From: JBCBKP01 sp038521625
Lineage (GTDB): Bacteria; Planctomycetota; Phycisphaerae; Phycisphaerales; UBA1924
NCBI GenBank assembly: GCA_038521625.1
Contig: JBCBKP010000006.1
Coordinates: 1-64,000 of the forward strand
Length of the DNA: 64,000 nt
Direction: 5' to 3'
The number at the start of each line of letters is the position of its first letter. Within the stretch, counting starts at the first letter, position 1. The position numbers and the translations under genes were made by a program. A model generated the notes under the pieces. The model did not search any database and was not told the origin of the DNA. It worked only from the letters and a program-made list of their open reading frames with translations. Below are positions 16,781-26,336 of the stretch, in pieces.

Positions 16781-17713
16781 ATGATCCCCAAGCCACCGCC
16801 GAGAGAGAGCTCGCTGGGATTTCTTTACCTGCCCCCGTACCGCGTGCAGGGGGTGTCGGTCGCCGGGGAGGCGACGACGGTGCAGATCCCGGAGCTGGAC
16901 ATCGTGTTCGATGTCGGCGTGTGCCCGCGCGCGATCCTGGCGAGCAAGTTCGCCGCGATCAGCCACGGGCACATGGACCACATCGGGGGCCTGGCGTACT
17001 GGTGCAGCCAGCGCAACTTCCAGGGCATGGGCCCGGGCACAATCATCTGCGACAGCCGGATCGAGGGCGACATCCGGGGGATGATGACCGGTTTCATCAA
17101 CCTGGAGCGGCAGAAGACGCCGTACGAGCTGATGCCGATCTCGCCGGGCGAGGACATCCAGCTGAAGAACAACGTCGTGCTGCGGTGCTTCGAGACCGAG
17201 CACACCTGCCCGGCGATCGGATACGCGATCGTCGAGAAGCGGACGAAACTGAAGGAAGAGTATCACGGCCTGCCGCAGGACAAGCTCACCGAGCTCAAGG
17301 ATCGCGGCGTCGATATCGTCCGCCGGCTGGAGATCCCGCTGATCGCGTACACGGGCGATACGCTGCCCGGCCCGCACCTGCTTCACGAATCGGTGCGGTC
17401 GGCGAAGATCATTGTCACCGAGTGCACGTTCTTCGAGCCCGAGCACAAGGAGCGTGCGAAGATCGGCATGCACATGCACGTCGACGACATCGCCGAGTGG
17501 TTGGCGGTGGCGGCGTGCGAGGCGATGGTGATCACGCATGTTTCGCGACGGACCCATCTGCAATTCGCGCGCGAGCGGCTCGAGGAACGCCTCGGTCGCG
17601 ATCGGGCGCGCAACGTGCACCTGCTGATGGATCACCGCACGAACAAGATGCGGTACGAGCAGCAGTCGATGGAGGCCGAGCGTCGCGAGCGCGAGCTCCA
17701 GCGAAGACACTAA
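16781..17713 (+). CDS. ribonuclease Z-like metallo-beta-lactamase-fold hydrolase
   Basis: 310 residues. The metal site HxHxDH is present as SHGHMDHIGG (H62, H64, D66, H67), followed by FETEHTCPAIGYAIVEK, YTGDTLPGP and a late His in ITHVSRRT. This pattern matches tRNA 3'-processing endonuclease-type enzymes, although length and N-terminus differ from classical RNase Z, so it may act on another phosphodiester substrate. The C-terminus is a basic, Glu/Arg-rich helix. The start at 16781 is supported by AAAGGAA just upstream. It precedes the dnaA promoter region. Confidence 0.8.
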   Translation: MIPKPPPRESSLGFLYLPPYRVQGVSVAGEATTVQIPELDIVFDVGVCPRAILASKFAAISHGHMDHIGGLAYWCSQRNFQGMGPGTIICDSRIEGDIRGMMTGFINLERQKTPYELMPISPGEDIQLKNNVVLRCFETEHTCPAIGYAIVEKRTKLKEEYHGLPQDKLTELKDRGVDIVRRLEIPLIAYTGDTLPGPHLLHESVRSAKIIVTECTFFEPEHKERAKIGMHMHVDDIAEWLAVAACEAMVITHVSRRTHLQFARERLEERLGRDRARNVHLLMDHRTNKMRYEQQSMEAERRERELQRRH

Positions 17714-17749
17714 TTGCTCGCGAATGGGCGCCGAGTTCGGCGCTTCGCG

Positions 17750-17778
17750 TTGACTCAAGCGGCGTGGTCGGGTAATTT
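17750..17778 (+). promoter_or_regulatory. probable sigma-70-type promoter of dnaA
   Basis: TTGACT (17750-17755), a 17-nt spacer and TAATTT (17773-17778). The expected start site is about 155 nt before the dnaA GTG. A tight inverted repeat, GCGCCGA and TCGGCGC (17728-17743), lies just before the -35 box and may help end transcription from the upstream hydrolase gene. Confidence 0.5.
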
Positions 17779-17937
17779 CGCCAGACTGATTTTCGCGGGG
17801 TGAGCCGTTCCCGCGAGCCACCATCAGAAACCAGCGCGGGGCCCGTTCCTTCAACGGGCTTTGTGTCGACGCGCGGGCATCTCGGGGCACATGAGCCTGC
17901 CGGCGGGAACGCGGGCGGGCCGGGAGGGGCGGGGTCA

Positions 17938-19452
17938 GTGACCATCCAAACGGATAGCCGGATCTGGGAATCGATGCTCGGCTGTCTGCGTTCGAACCAT
18001 CCCCAGATCTGCCGGCATTGGTTCGGCGATCTCGAACCGCTCGGCGTGCACGACGGGTCGATCTATCTCCGCGCCCACAGCGAGATGCAGCGCGACTACC
18101 TGCGGTCGAAGTGCGTCGACGCCTTCAACGACGCCGCCAGGGAGAGCACGAGCCAGCTGCTCGGCATCCGGTTCCTCGGGCCGCGCGAGGACGCGCCCCG
18201 CGCCGCCGGTCGCGACGCCGCGCAGCCGGCCGACCTGAACCACGCCGCGGACGGCACGCCGCCCGGGCTCGACGGCCCGCTCATCGAGATCCCCCGCCCG
18301 GACGCGCCGCGCCAGTTCGGGCGGAACGCCTCGGAGCCGCTGCGCGTGACGCCCCGCGCACCGAGCGAGCCGCGGCGCCGGATCCCGGGCGACACCGAGC
18401 GTCTCGACGAGCCCGAGCAGATCATCCTGAACCCCGACTACGGGTTCGAGCACTTCGTCGTCGGCCCGGGGAACCGCCTGGCCCACGCGGCCTCGGTCGC
18501 CGTCGCCAACAACCCGGGCCGCGCGTACAACCCGCTGTTCATCCACGGCGACGTCGGGCTGGGCAAGACCCACCTGCTGCAGGCGATCTGCGTGCAGCTG
18601 CTCACCGAGCGTCCGGGCCTGATCCTGCACTACACCTCGTGCGACGTGTTCGTCAACGGGTTCATGGAGTCGGTCCGCAGCGGTCACATGAGCCAGTTCC
18701 GGCACCGATTCCGCGACGTCGACGTGCTCGTCATCGATGACATCCACTTCCTGGCCAACCGCGACCGCACGCAGGAAGAGTTCTTCCACACCTTCAACAG
18801 CCTCTACCAGGCCAACAAGCAGATCGTGCTCAGCTCCGACGCCGCGCCCGACGAGATCCCCAACCTCGAGAACCGCCTCGTCAGCCGGTTCAACTGGGGC
18901 CTGGTGACCAAGGTCGATCCGCCGGGCTACGAGACACGCGTCGCGATCCTCCAGACCAAGGCGAGCCTCCGGGGCATCGAGCTGACCGACGAGGTCGCCA
19001 GCTTCGTCGCCGCCCGCGTCACGACGAACATCCGCGAGCTCGAGGGCGCGATCACCAAGCTGCAGATCCACGCCCGCGTCAGCGGCCGCGAGATCGATGT
19101 CGGCCTCGCCCGCGAGGCGCTCGGCGTCACCGACGAGGACCGCGTGGGGCGTGCCCCATCGATCGACAGCATCATTTCCACCGTCTCGGACCACTTCGGC
19201 GTCAAGCGGACCGACGTGCTCGGCAAGAAGCGTCACCGCTCGATCAGCCTCCCTCGCCAGATCTGCATGTTCCTCGCCAAGAAGCAGACCCGACAGTCCC
19301 TCCAGGAGATCGGGGCGTACTTCGGCGGGCGAGATCACACGACCGTGCTCCACGCCGTCCGGACGATCGAGAAGCGGCGCCAGGAAGACCCCCGGCTCGA
19401 CCTGATCATCCAGCGGTTCGAGCAGCGCATGGGCCGCGGCGAAGCCATCTAG
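17938..19452 (+). CDS. dnaA: chromosomal replication initiator protein DnaA
   Basis: 504 residues. Domain I is residues 1-85 (IWESMLGCLRSNHPQICRHW...). Domain II is a long, variable, Pro/Arg-rich linker (86-165). Domain III is AAA+ (166-400): Walker A GDVGLGKT (204-211), Walker B VLVIDDIHF, sensor and Arg-finger region LENRLVSRFNWG. Domain IV is 405-504, with the DNA-binding signature FGGRDHTTVLHAVRTIEK. The GTG at 17938 gives a normal domain I and follows a GGGAGGGG purine run; upstream in-frame codons add only low-complexity residues. It binds DnaA boxes and melts the origin. A stretch with several box-like sites lies directly downstream. Confidence 0.96.
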   Translation: MTIQTDSRIWESMLGCLRSNHPQICRHWFGDLEPLGVHDGSIYLRAHSEMQRDYLRSKCVDAFNDAARESTSQLLGIRFLGPREDAPRAAGRDAAQPADLNHAADGTPPGLDGPLIEIPRPDAPRQFGRNASEPLRVTPRAPSEPRRRIPGDTERLDEPEQIILNPDYGFEHFVVGPGNRLAHAASVAVANNPGRAYNPLFIHGDVGLGKTHLLQAICVQLLTERPGLILHYTSCDVFVNGFMESVRSGHMSQFRHRFRDVDVLVIDDIHFLANRDRTQEEFFHTFNSLYQANKQIVLSSDAAPDEIPNLENRLVSRFNWGLVTKVDPPGYETRVAILQTKASLRGIELTDEVASFVAARVTTNIRELEGAITKLQIHARVSGREIDVGLAREALGVTDEDRVGRAPSIDSIISTVSDHFGVKRTDVLGKKRHRSISLPRQICMFLAKKQTRQSLQEIGAYFGGRDHTTVLHAVRTIEKRRQEDPRLDLIIQRFEQRMGRGEAI

Positions 19453-19893
19453 TCCACAAACTATCCCCATGTCGGACCGGTGCGCGAACAGGCCCCGTCC
19501 ACCGACGCTGTCCCGCGCGCTCGATCTCGGCGTCGGAACTCCGTGGACAACCGGTGCCGAACCGGGCGCGCCCCGTCACCCGGCGCGACACCCTCTGGCG
19601 CGCCATCAAGCGGGAAACGAGCACCAAGGTATGACCTGTCGCGCCGGCCCGATCGCGCGCCAGTGGCGCGCCACGTTCGTGACAGGCGCTGCACACGATC
19701 CGAAGTTCAGAAATCCATTGTTTGCAAGACTTCTGAATCCGTATCGCTCGTTCTCCACAGTGCGCCAGGGCCCTATACCAGCAGCAGCAATTTCTCTATT
19801 TGATAGGAAGAGAGAAGAGAAGCCAACGAGCCACCCTGTCGACTGGCGATCGTCCTGCCCTATTTGGGGCATCGGTCGTGTGGAGAACCTGGT
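19453..19893 (+). other. candidate replication origin (oriC) region downstream of dnaA
   Basis: 441 nt without a credible gene. Two sites match the DnaA box TTATCCACA at 8 of 9 bases and face each other: TTCTCCACA (19751-19759) and its inverse TGTGGAGAA (19879-19887). Weaker sites at 7 of 9 are TAGTCCACA (19450-19458), CTATCCCCA (19461-19469) and CGTGGACAA (inverse, 19542-19550). Between them, about 19700-19825 is clearly less GC-rich than its surroundings, with TTTGCAAGACTTCTGAATC and AATTTCTCTATTTGATAGG, as expected of an unwinding element. The position next to dnaA adds support. Confidence 0.5.
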
Positions 19894-20790
19894 TCAGCTG
19901 CCCGCCGGGGCATCGCCCTGGCAGGTCCGGCACCAGACGGTCGCGCGCTGGGCCAGACGCCCCGTATCCAACGGCGACCCACACTCGAGACAGGGCTGGC
20001 CGCCGCGTCCGTAGACCGCGTGGTCGGCCTGATAGCTCCCCGCGACGCCGGCGGCATCGGCGTGGTCTCGGAGCGTCGAACCACCCCGTTCGAGTGACGA
20101 TGCGAGCACGCGTCGGACGGCCTCGGCGAGGGCTCGGGTCTCCGAGGGGCGGAGCAGATTCGTCGGCCGGTGCGGATCGAGGTGGGCGAGGAAGCAGCTC
20201 TCGTCGGCGTAGATGTTGCCGACCCCGGCCAGCACGCGCTGATCGAGCAAGGCGGCCTTGAGCGACCGTCTCGATCGCTTGAGGCGGTCGTGGAGGTCGG
20301 CGGGGTCGATCGTGAGGGCGTCGGGCCCCAGTCGGGCCCAGCGGGCCTCGAGCTCGTCTCGGTGGATCGCCCAGAGGCCGCCGAAGCGGCGCGGATCAAC
20401 GAAGCGGATTCTCGTGCCGTCGTCGGTGGTCCAGGTCGCGTGGGTGTGGTCCGGGATCCGGGCCCGCCTGCCCGGCCTGTTGGCGACGAACCGGCCGGTC
20501 ATCCCGAGCTGGGCGAGCAGGACGCGCCCGTCGCTCGCGAGGATCGCGAGCTCTTTGCCGTGACGCCCGAGCGCCTCGATCCGAGCGCTCTCGAGGAGGT
20601 GCGCGCGACGCGCTTGCTTCGGCGGCCGCGTGGCGCGGCTGTCCGGCCGCTGGCGACCGAAGCCGCCGATCGGGTCGCCCGGCACGACCAGGACGTCGCG
20701 TCTGTGCAGCACGGCGCGCACGATCGTGCGGCCGACGAGGTGCGGTTCGAGGGAGCGGCGGACGGTCTCGACCTCGGGCAGTTCCGGCAC
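19894..20790 (-). CDS. mutM: formamidopyrimidine-DNA glycosylase (Fpg/MutM)
   Basis: 298 residues. It excises 8-oxoguanine and ring-opened purines and nicks the AP site. It begins PELPEVETVRR after the initiator, so the catalytic Pro2 and Glu3 are present. The Lys in LGRHGKEL, the DPRRFGGLW block, the helix-two-turn-helix core AGVGNIYADE and the C-terminal zinc finger (CLECGSPLDT...CRTC) are all intact. The loop after the N-terminal strand has a short extra basic insertion (RQRPDSRATRPPKQARRAH). The GTG at 20790 lies two bases after the tadA stop, so translation is coupled. Confidence 0.94.
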   Translation of the reverse strand: MPELPEVETVRRSLEPHLVGRTIVRAVLHRRDVLVVPGDPIGGFGRQRPDSRATRPPKQARRAHLLESARIEALGRHGKELAILASDGRVLLAQLGMTGRFVANRPGRRARIPDHTHATWTTDDGTRIRFVDPRRFGGLWAIHRDELEARWARLGPDALTIDPADLHDRLKRSRRSLKAALLDQRVLAGVGNIYADESCFLAHLDPHRPTNLLRPSETRALAEAVRRVLASSLERGGSTLRDHADAAGVAGSYQADHAVYGRGGQPCLECGSPLDTGRLAQRATVWCRTCQGDAPAGS

Positions 20791-20792
20791 GC

Positions 20793-21255
<463 letters not shown>

Positions 21256-21263
<8 letters not shown>

Positions 21264-22362
21264 CCGGGGCACCGTCGGAGGGCTCGCGCGAGCGTTCGCG
21301 CTCGTACGAGGGCGGGAAGAAGCGCAGCAGCACGATGCCGACCTCGAAGAGCAGGTACAGCGGGACGGCGAGCATGAACATGCTGCCGGGGTCGGCGGGC
21401 GTCAGCAGCGCGCCGGCGATCGCGCACACGAGGACCATGTACTTGCGGTACTTCTCGAAGAACGCCCGCTCGATGATCCCCGACCAGCCGAGCAGCAGCA
21501 CGACGATCGGCATCTGGAAACCGATCGCGAAACCGATCGCGAGGCTGAAGATCGTGTTGACGTACTCGCTGACCTTGTACTGCTGGATGATGCCGGTGCC
21601 CGCGCTGAACTGCGCGCCCAGGATCCGCGGCGGCTCGGAGAGGTCGTCGTCTCCGAGCTGCGGCGCCGCGAATCGGAGCTGGTCGATGTGCTCGTTGAAC
21701 CAGTACTGACCGATCTCGGGTTCGGCGGGGTCGCCGTCCAGCACGATCAGGCTGGGCAGAGTCACGCCCGGGGGCGGCTCGGCCTCGCCGCCCGGCAGCT
21801 GGACGATGTGCGTGCCGAAGTAGATCAGGTACCCGAGCATCAGCGGCAGCGTCGCGTAGTAGAGAAACGCGACGCTCCCGACCGTGAGCACGCCGCTGAA
21901 CGGGATCAGCACATAGACGAACTTCTTCTCGTTCGCGTAGAGACCCGGCTCGATGAACTTCCACAGCTGGAAGAGCAGCCACGGCGCGCCCGCGATCACC
22001 GCGGTGACGAGCGCGATCTTGATGTAGATCATCACCGCCTCGGCCGGGCCGGTCTGGATCAGCGCGACCGGCTGCTCGGCGGCGCGGAGCTGGTCGCGCA
22101 GCGGCTCGACCAGCCAGGCGAGGATCTCCTGACCGAATACGAACGCCAGGATCACGATCGGGACCAGCCCACCCAGGCCGAGGATCAGGCGTCGACGCAG
22201 GTCCTCGAGGTGGGCCCCGAAGCTCATGCCGTCGCCGAACAGCCCGTCCGCGCCCGAGTCGGGCTCGTCGCGCTGCGCCGCCTCGACCTCGGAGCGCGTC
22301 GAGGGCGGGGCGTCCTCGGCCGGTGGGTCGTTGTTGGTGTCGTTCTCGGTCACGGGTCCCAT
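21256..22362 (-). CDS. tatC: Sec-independent protein translocase TatC with a large insertion
   Basis: 368 residues, against about 250 in most bacteria. It is the signal-recognition core of the Tat pathway for folded proteins with twin-Arg leaders. Conserved parts are HLEDLRRRLI, the LYANEKK block after TM2, YLIYFGTHI and the late TMs (TIFSLAIGFAIGFQMPIVVLLLGWSGI). Two additions are visible: an acidic N-terminal tail of about 48 residues, and an insertion of about 80-90 residues between TM3 and TM4 (near 185-275, Pro/Glu/Asp-rich) that should be periplasmic. Expanded loops at this place are plausible for planctomycetes. tatA and tatB are not in the window. It is the first gene of a tatC-tadA-mutM transcript. 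Confidence 0.93.
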
Positions 22363-22582
22363 TCTCGGCGCCGATCGGGAGCGCCGCTGAACGAGCGAGC
22401 GCTGCTTTCCGTATCAGGCTTATCCGGTCGCGTCCGCGCGCGGCCGGTCCCGGCAACCACAACCGGGGAACGCGGTACACGCCCAGAAGTTTCTCGCGAC
22501 CCGCGACGGGACCGCCCGACGGAGCGCATCCGAAGGGTTCGGTCGAGAGATCGCGGGCCGTCGGTCCGTCCCCACGACACCG

Positions 22583-23269
22583 ATGATCGCGGGGACGAAG
22601 CGGGGATGCAGGTTGGATATCGCCCTCGACAGATCCGCCGCCGCGTCGCTCGGGCACGAGGAGGCCGGCTCGAAGGACGCCCAGAGTCCGGGAGCCCGAT
22701 CCCCGGTCACCGATCAGGAGCGCGGCGGCCCCTCGCTGGCCGAGCAGGTCTGGCGTGAGCACCGGCGGTGGGTCGCGGCGATCCTGCTGGCCCACAAGCC
22801 GCGTGATGCGGACCTCGACGACCTGCTCCAGGCTGTGGCGACCTCGGTCGTGCGGAAAATCGAGGACGTCCGGGATCGCGGCGCGATCAAGCCCTGGCTG
22901 CGGACGGTGGCGATCAACGAGGCCCGTCTGGCGGGCCGCAAACGCGTCCTGAAGCACCGCGGCCTGCGGCTTGTCACCGAACGCGAGGCCGTGGATGGCG
23001 GGGGGGTGAGCCGCGAGCACGCCACGGATGGGGCGGAGGTCAGCGATCGGGCCTGCCGCGTGATGGCGCTGGCGAACCAGCTTCCCGAGAGCTACCGCGA
23101 GCCGGTGCTGCTGCGGTGTGCCAGGGGTATGAGCTACCGGCAGATCAGCGAGATCACCGGGCTCCCGGAGACGACGATCGAGACCCGGATCGCCCGAGGT
23201 CGGCGGATGCTCCGCGAGCTGGTCGAGCGGGCCGAGTCCGAGAAATGCGATTCCGGTGGGGCTGGATGA
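22583..23269 (+). CDS. ECF-type RNA polymerase sigma factor
   Basis: 228 residues. Region 2 covers about 55-125 (DADLDDLLQAVATSVVRKI, IKPWLRTVAINEARLAGRKR). Region 4 covers about 160-215 (LPESYREPVLLRCARGMSYRQISEITGLPETTIETRIARGRRMLREL) with the expected helix-turn-helix. A variable N-terminal extension of about 50 residues precedes region 2; its true start could be later than the ATG at 22583. The gene is followed by a single-TM protein in the anti-sigma position and by an exported PDZ protein, so it likely controls an envelope response. It is divergent from tatC. Confidence 0.87.
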   Translation: MIAGTKRGCRLDIALDRSAAASLGHEEAGSKDAQSPGARSPVTDQERGGPSLAEQVWREHRRWVAAILLAHKPRDADLDDLLQAVATSVVRKIEDVRDRGAIKPWLRTVAINEARLAGRKRVLKHRGLRLVTEREAVDGGGVSREHATDGAEVSDRACRVMALANQLPESYREPVLLRCARGMSYRQISEITGLPETTIETRIARGRRMLRELVERAESEKCDSGGAG

Positions 23270-23372
23270 CGGGGATCGGCGGCGAGCGCATCGGAGTGCT
23301 GGAAGGGGTCTGCCAGGGTGGGGCGATCCCGGAACTCGGCGAAGGCCCGAGCGTGCAGTTGGGAGTCTCGTG

Positions 23373-24035
23373 GTGAGCGAATCGTGGAAGCCGAATGCTG
23401 AAGACCGCGACGCGCTCCTGAGCCGCGTCGTCGATGGCGAGGCCTCGGCGACCGACTGGTCGCGTCTGCGTCGCTTGGCCGGGCAGGATCAGGGCGTGTG
23501 GGGCGATCTGGCGGCCTGGCAGTACGACCGCGAGTCCCTCGAAGAGGTCATGGATGCCGCCGGGGATCGGGCCGAGCTGGTCGAGGCCGTCGAACCCGAG
23601 CGCGGCTCGCGCGGGCGTTGGGGCGGCGCGATCGCGCCGCTGCTCGGCTGGGGCGCGGCCGCGGCGCTCGCGGCGAGCTGGGCCGCTGCGGCGTTCCTGC
23701 CGCCGCTCAGCACCGTCGGCCCTCAGCAGACGATCGTCGAGACGGCTCTCGCCGAGGACGGCAACGAGATCGATCTCGACGCGCTGCTGGACGAGTACAT
23801 CATCGAGGGCACGCGCCAGGGGCGTGTGATCCGCGAGCTGCCCGAGCACAGCGTGATCTCGGCCGTGCCGACCGAGGACGGCGAGGGCCTGGAGGTCACG
23901 TACCTGCGACAGATCCTGGAGAAGAAGGTCGTCGACCGGATCGTGCAGCTGCAGCGCGATGAGCACGGCAACCCGGTCCCGGTGTCGCAGCCGACCGAGC
24001 GTCTGTTCCAGCGGGCGTCCTACGTCCCGCAGTGA
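23373..24035 (+). CDS. putative membrane anti-sigma factor
   Basis: 220 residues. The N-terminus (about 1-75) resembles the ASD part of anti-sigma factors (DALLSRVVDGEASATDWSRLRRLAGQ, then WGDLAAWQYDRESLEEVM) and would be cytosolic. One transmembrane helix follows (about 91-110, APLLGWGAAAALAASWAAAAFLPP), then an extracytoplasmic acidic domain of about 110 residues. There is no zinc HxxxCxxC motif. Start at GTG 23373; GTG 23370 is equally possible, and GGGAG lies upstream. The position right after the sigma gene (103-nt gap) is the main reason for the call. Confidence 0.65.
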   Translation: MSESWKPNAEDRDALLSRVVDGEASATDWSRLRRLAGQDQGVWGDLAAWQYDRESLEEVMDAAGDRAELVEAVEPERGSRGRWGGAIAPLLGWGAAAALAASWAAAAFLPPLSTVGPQQTIVETALAEDGNEIDLDALLDEYIIEGTRQGRVIRELPEHSVISAVPTEDGEGLEVTYLRQILEKKVVDRIVQLQRDEHGNPVPVSQPTERLFQRASYVPQ

Positions 24036-24246
24036 GGCGGCCGCGATCCGGTGATTCCGCCGGGTCGTCGCTTCATGCCCGAGAAATGCTGACGGCCCGC
24101 CGGTGCAGGCGCGTCGTTGAAGTTCGCAGGGGCCCGGATCGCGCGGGCGGCCGGGTGTCCGGCGCGCTCGATCCACCGCCCGATGAGGCCCACAGATTCG
24201 GATCCGCGCTGTTGGTGGCGGCGCGCGAGCGGAAGGAAACGAACCG

Positions 24247-25929
24247 ATGGGACGCAAGCAAGTGACGATTCGCGCGGCGGCGCTCGCGGCCGCGGCCGGT
24301 CTCCTGGCCCCGTGGGGCGCGGCGGTGTCGCAGCCGGCGCTGGTGGAGCTCGAGCTGGAACCGATCGAGATCGTCGGCCTGATCGAGGTCGAGCCGGAGG
24401 CGCCGCCTCTCGAGGAGCTGGTCGTCGCCGAGCTGGGCCTCGCGCCGGTGCAGGCGGTGGCGCCCGAGTTCGAGAGCGTGGAGGTCGTCACGCTCGAGCC
24501 GACGGTTGCACAGCCTGTCCGTTCTCGGAGCGTGATGGTCTCGTCCGACGATGGCACGACCTACCGGATCGAGATCGAAGACGGCGACATGCTGGCGATG
24601 ATCGATGGCCAGCCGATCGCGCCCGAGCGTGTGGAGGTGCTGGAGGACGGTTTCGTCATCCTCGGCAAGAATGGAGAGAAGCTCAAGGCGTTCACGCTCC
24701 CGACGCCGCCCGACGCCCCGAAGATCGTGACTCGACTCGGGCAGCGCAGCGGTCCGGCGGTGGTCAGCGTCGCGCCGAACCTGAACGTCGACGTCAGCGT
24801 CGACCGCGACTGGGCATCTCCGAAGGTCATGGTCGGCCTGGCTTGGGAGGAGCCGAGCGAGGCGCTCCGCTACCACCTCAACATCGACGGCGACAAGAAG
24901 GCGCTCCTCGTGACGCGGGTTGTCGACGGTCTGCCCGCCGACAAGGCCGGCCTGCGGAAGTACGACGTCATCATCGCGGTGGACGGCGATCGGCTGGGCA
25001 GCTACGGCCTGGGCGAGGCGCTGGAGGGCAAGAAGCCGGGCGACGATCTCGAGCTGACGGTGCGCCGCGGCTCGCGGACGGTCGATCTCGAGATCGAGCT
25101 GGCCGAGTACAGCCGGTCGAAGCTCGGTCTGGCCGCGACCAGCGCGGTCTCGGTGCCCGCGGCGCCGGCCGAGCCGAAGGCTCTGTGGACGACCAGGACT
25201 CCGGCGGCGCCCGCCGCGCCGACCCCGCCCGAGTGGGCCGACGCCAAGGAGGAGAACCGGTTCGTGATGCGGTTCGGCGACGGCGAGGGCTGGGTGCAGG
25301 CGTTCGGCGACGATCAGCGGGAGCAGATCGAGGCGGCGCTCGCGGCCAGCCGCGGCGCGATGGAGCAGGCGCTGGCGTCTCTCCGCGAGCGCGCCGACGA
25401 GCTCGACGGCGCCGACGCCGCGTCCCGTCGCGCGAAGCGTGAGATCGAGAAGGCGATGGAGGTGCTCCGCACGCAGATCGACGGCAAGATTCAGAACGAG
25501 CTGAAGGGCAAGCTGGCCGAGCTCCGCAAGGAGCAGGCCTTCGTGCTCCGCGACGGCGAGCTGGTCTTCCTGCGTGAGCAGGCGAAGCGCGATGCCGAGA
25601 AGTACCGCGAGCTGGCGGAGCGCGAGGCCAAGCGTGCCCGCGAGCTGTACGGACGCGTCGAGAAGCGTGAGGCCGAGCGGGAGGTCCGTCGCGGGGCGCT
25701 CATGAGGCGTGAGGCCGAGGTCCGTCGCGAGAAGGAGGGCAAGGCCCACCACGATCATGGCGGCCAGCACAAGCACGAGCGCGAGATCCGCGTCGAGGTG
25801 GAATCGCACGAGGCCCTGCACAAGGCGCACGCCCATCTGAAGGAAGAGATCAAGGCGATGCGCAAGGAACAGGCGCAGATGATGAAGCTGATCAAGGAGC
25901 TGCTCGAGCGGCTCGGCGAGCGGCACTGA
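24247..25929 (+). CDS. exported PDZ-domain protein with long coiled coils
   Basis: 560 residues. A signal peptide (about 1-28, ending AVSQP) is followed by an acidic Pro/Glu/Val-rich region. A PDZ domain lies at about 205-287 (LLVTRVVDGLPADKAGLRKYDVIIAVDGDRLGSYG). There is no protease domain, so this is not a complete DegP/HtrA. The C-terminal half (about 355-560) is highly charged and predicted to form coiled coils (ELAEREAKRARELYGRVEKREAE), with a His-rich piece HHDHGGQHKHEREI that might bind metal. The context suggests an envelope effector or sensor for the ECF sigma factor two genes upstream. The transcript ends at the strong hairpin at 26194. Confidence 0.75.
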   Translation: MGRKQVTIRAAALAAAAGLLAPWGAAVSQPALVELELEPIEIVGLIEVEPEAPPLEELVVAELGLAPVQAVAPEFESVEVVTLEPTVAQPVRSRSVMVSSDDGTTYRIEIEDGDMLAMIDGQPIAPERVEVLEDGFVILGKNGEKLKAFTLPTPPDAPKIVTRLGQRSGPAVVSVAPNLNVDVSVDRDWASPKVMVGLAWEEPSEALRYHLNIDGDKKALLVTRVVDGLPADKAGLRKYDVIIAVDGDRLGSYGLGEALEGKKPGDDLELTVRRGSRTVDLEIELAEYSRSKLGLAATSAVSVPAAPAEPKALWTTRTPAAPAAPTPPEWADAKEENRFVMRFGDGEGWVQAFGDDQREQIEAALAASRGAMEQALASLRERADELDGADAASRRAKREIEKAMEVLRTQIDGKIQNELKGKLAELRKEQAFVLRDGELVFLREQAKRDAEKYRELAEREAKRARELYGRVEKREAEREVRRGALMRREAEVRREKEGKAHHDHGGQHKHEREIRVEVESHEALHKAHAHLKEEIKAMRKEQAQMMKLIKELLERLGERH

Positions 25930-26011
25930 AAAACCGAGAATCGTGCAACCGATCTCGGCGTTCGCGGTGAAATCTGACGACCCTCGGACCCAGCAAGATC
26001 GGCCGGGACAG

Positions 26012-26108
26012 GGTTGTCCGGGGATGCACGGCCCGCGGACGAGAGAAGCAGTGACCGGGGGATGACACGACCCCATTTCCCCGGGGGGGCAGCGAGCCCC
26101 GGACAACC
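26012..26108. repeat. 12-bp perfect inverted repeat in an intergenic region
   Basis: GGTTGTCCGGGG (26012-26023) and CCCCGGACAACC (26097-26108) are perfect inverted copies separated by 73 nt. They sit in the 407-nt gap between the PDZ gene and the MoxR gene (25930-26336), which holds no credible ORF. The arms could pair in RNA, or be a protein-binding site or the remnant of a small mobile element. No transposase is nearby. Confidence 0.6.
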
Positions 26109-26193
26109 GGATCCCCGCGTCGGGCTCACCGGACCCGCCCGATCTGGAACGCCGCCCTTCGGGGCACGTCGGATCGGGAGGTGAGCTCGGAGG

Positions 26194-26239
26194 CGGCGGA
26201 CACGTGACGAGACCCCACGTGTCCGCCGCTGTCTTTTTT
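26194..26239 (+). terminator. strong rho-independent terminator
   Basis: A perfect 13-bp stem, CGGCGGACACGTG (26194-26206) with CACGTGTCCGCCG (26216-26228), is closed by a 9-nt loop and followed by CTGTCTTTTTTGG. It closes the sigma/anti-sigma/PDZ unit and isolates the MoxR gene. Confidence 0.85.
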
Positions 26240-26336
26240 GGGCCGTGTGGTTCGGGATCGCCCGCTCGATCTCGATACAGCCGATCGGGCACGGATCACG
26301 CGCCACCGGTGCGTTCGCCGGGGTTACCATCGCGGC

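Noticed and set aside
17728..17743. GCGCCGA/TCGGCGC hairpin considered as a terminator after the RNase Z-like gene
   Set aside because: The loop is only 2 nt and no T-run follows; mentioned only as context of the dnaA promoter.
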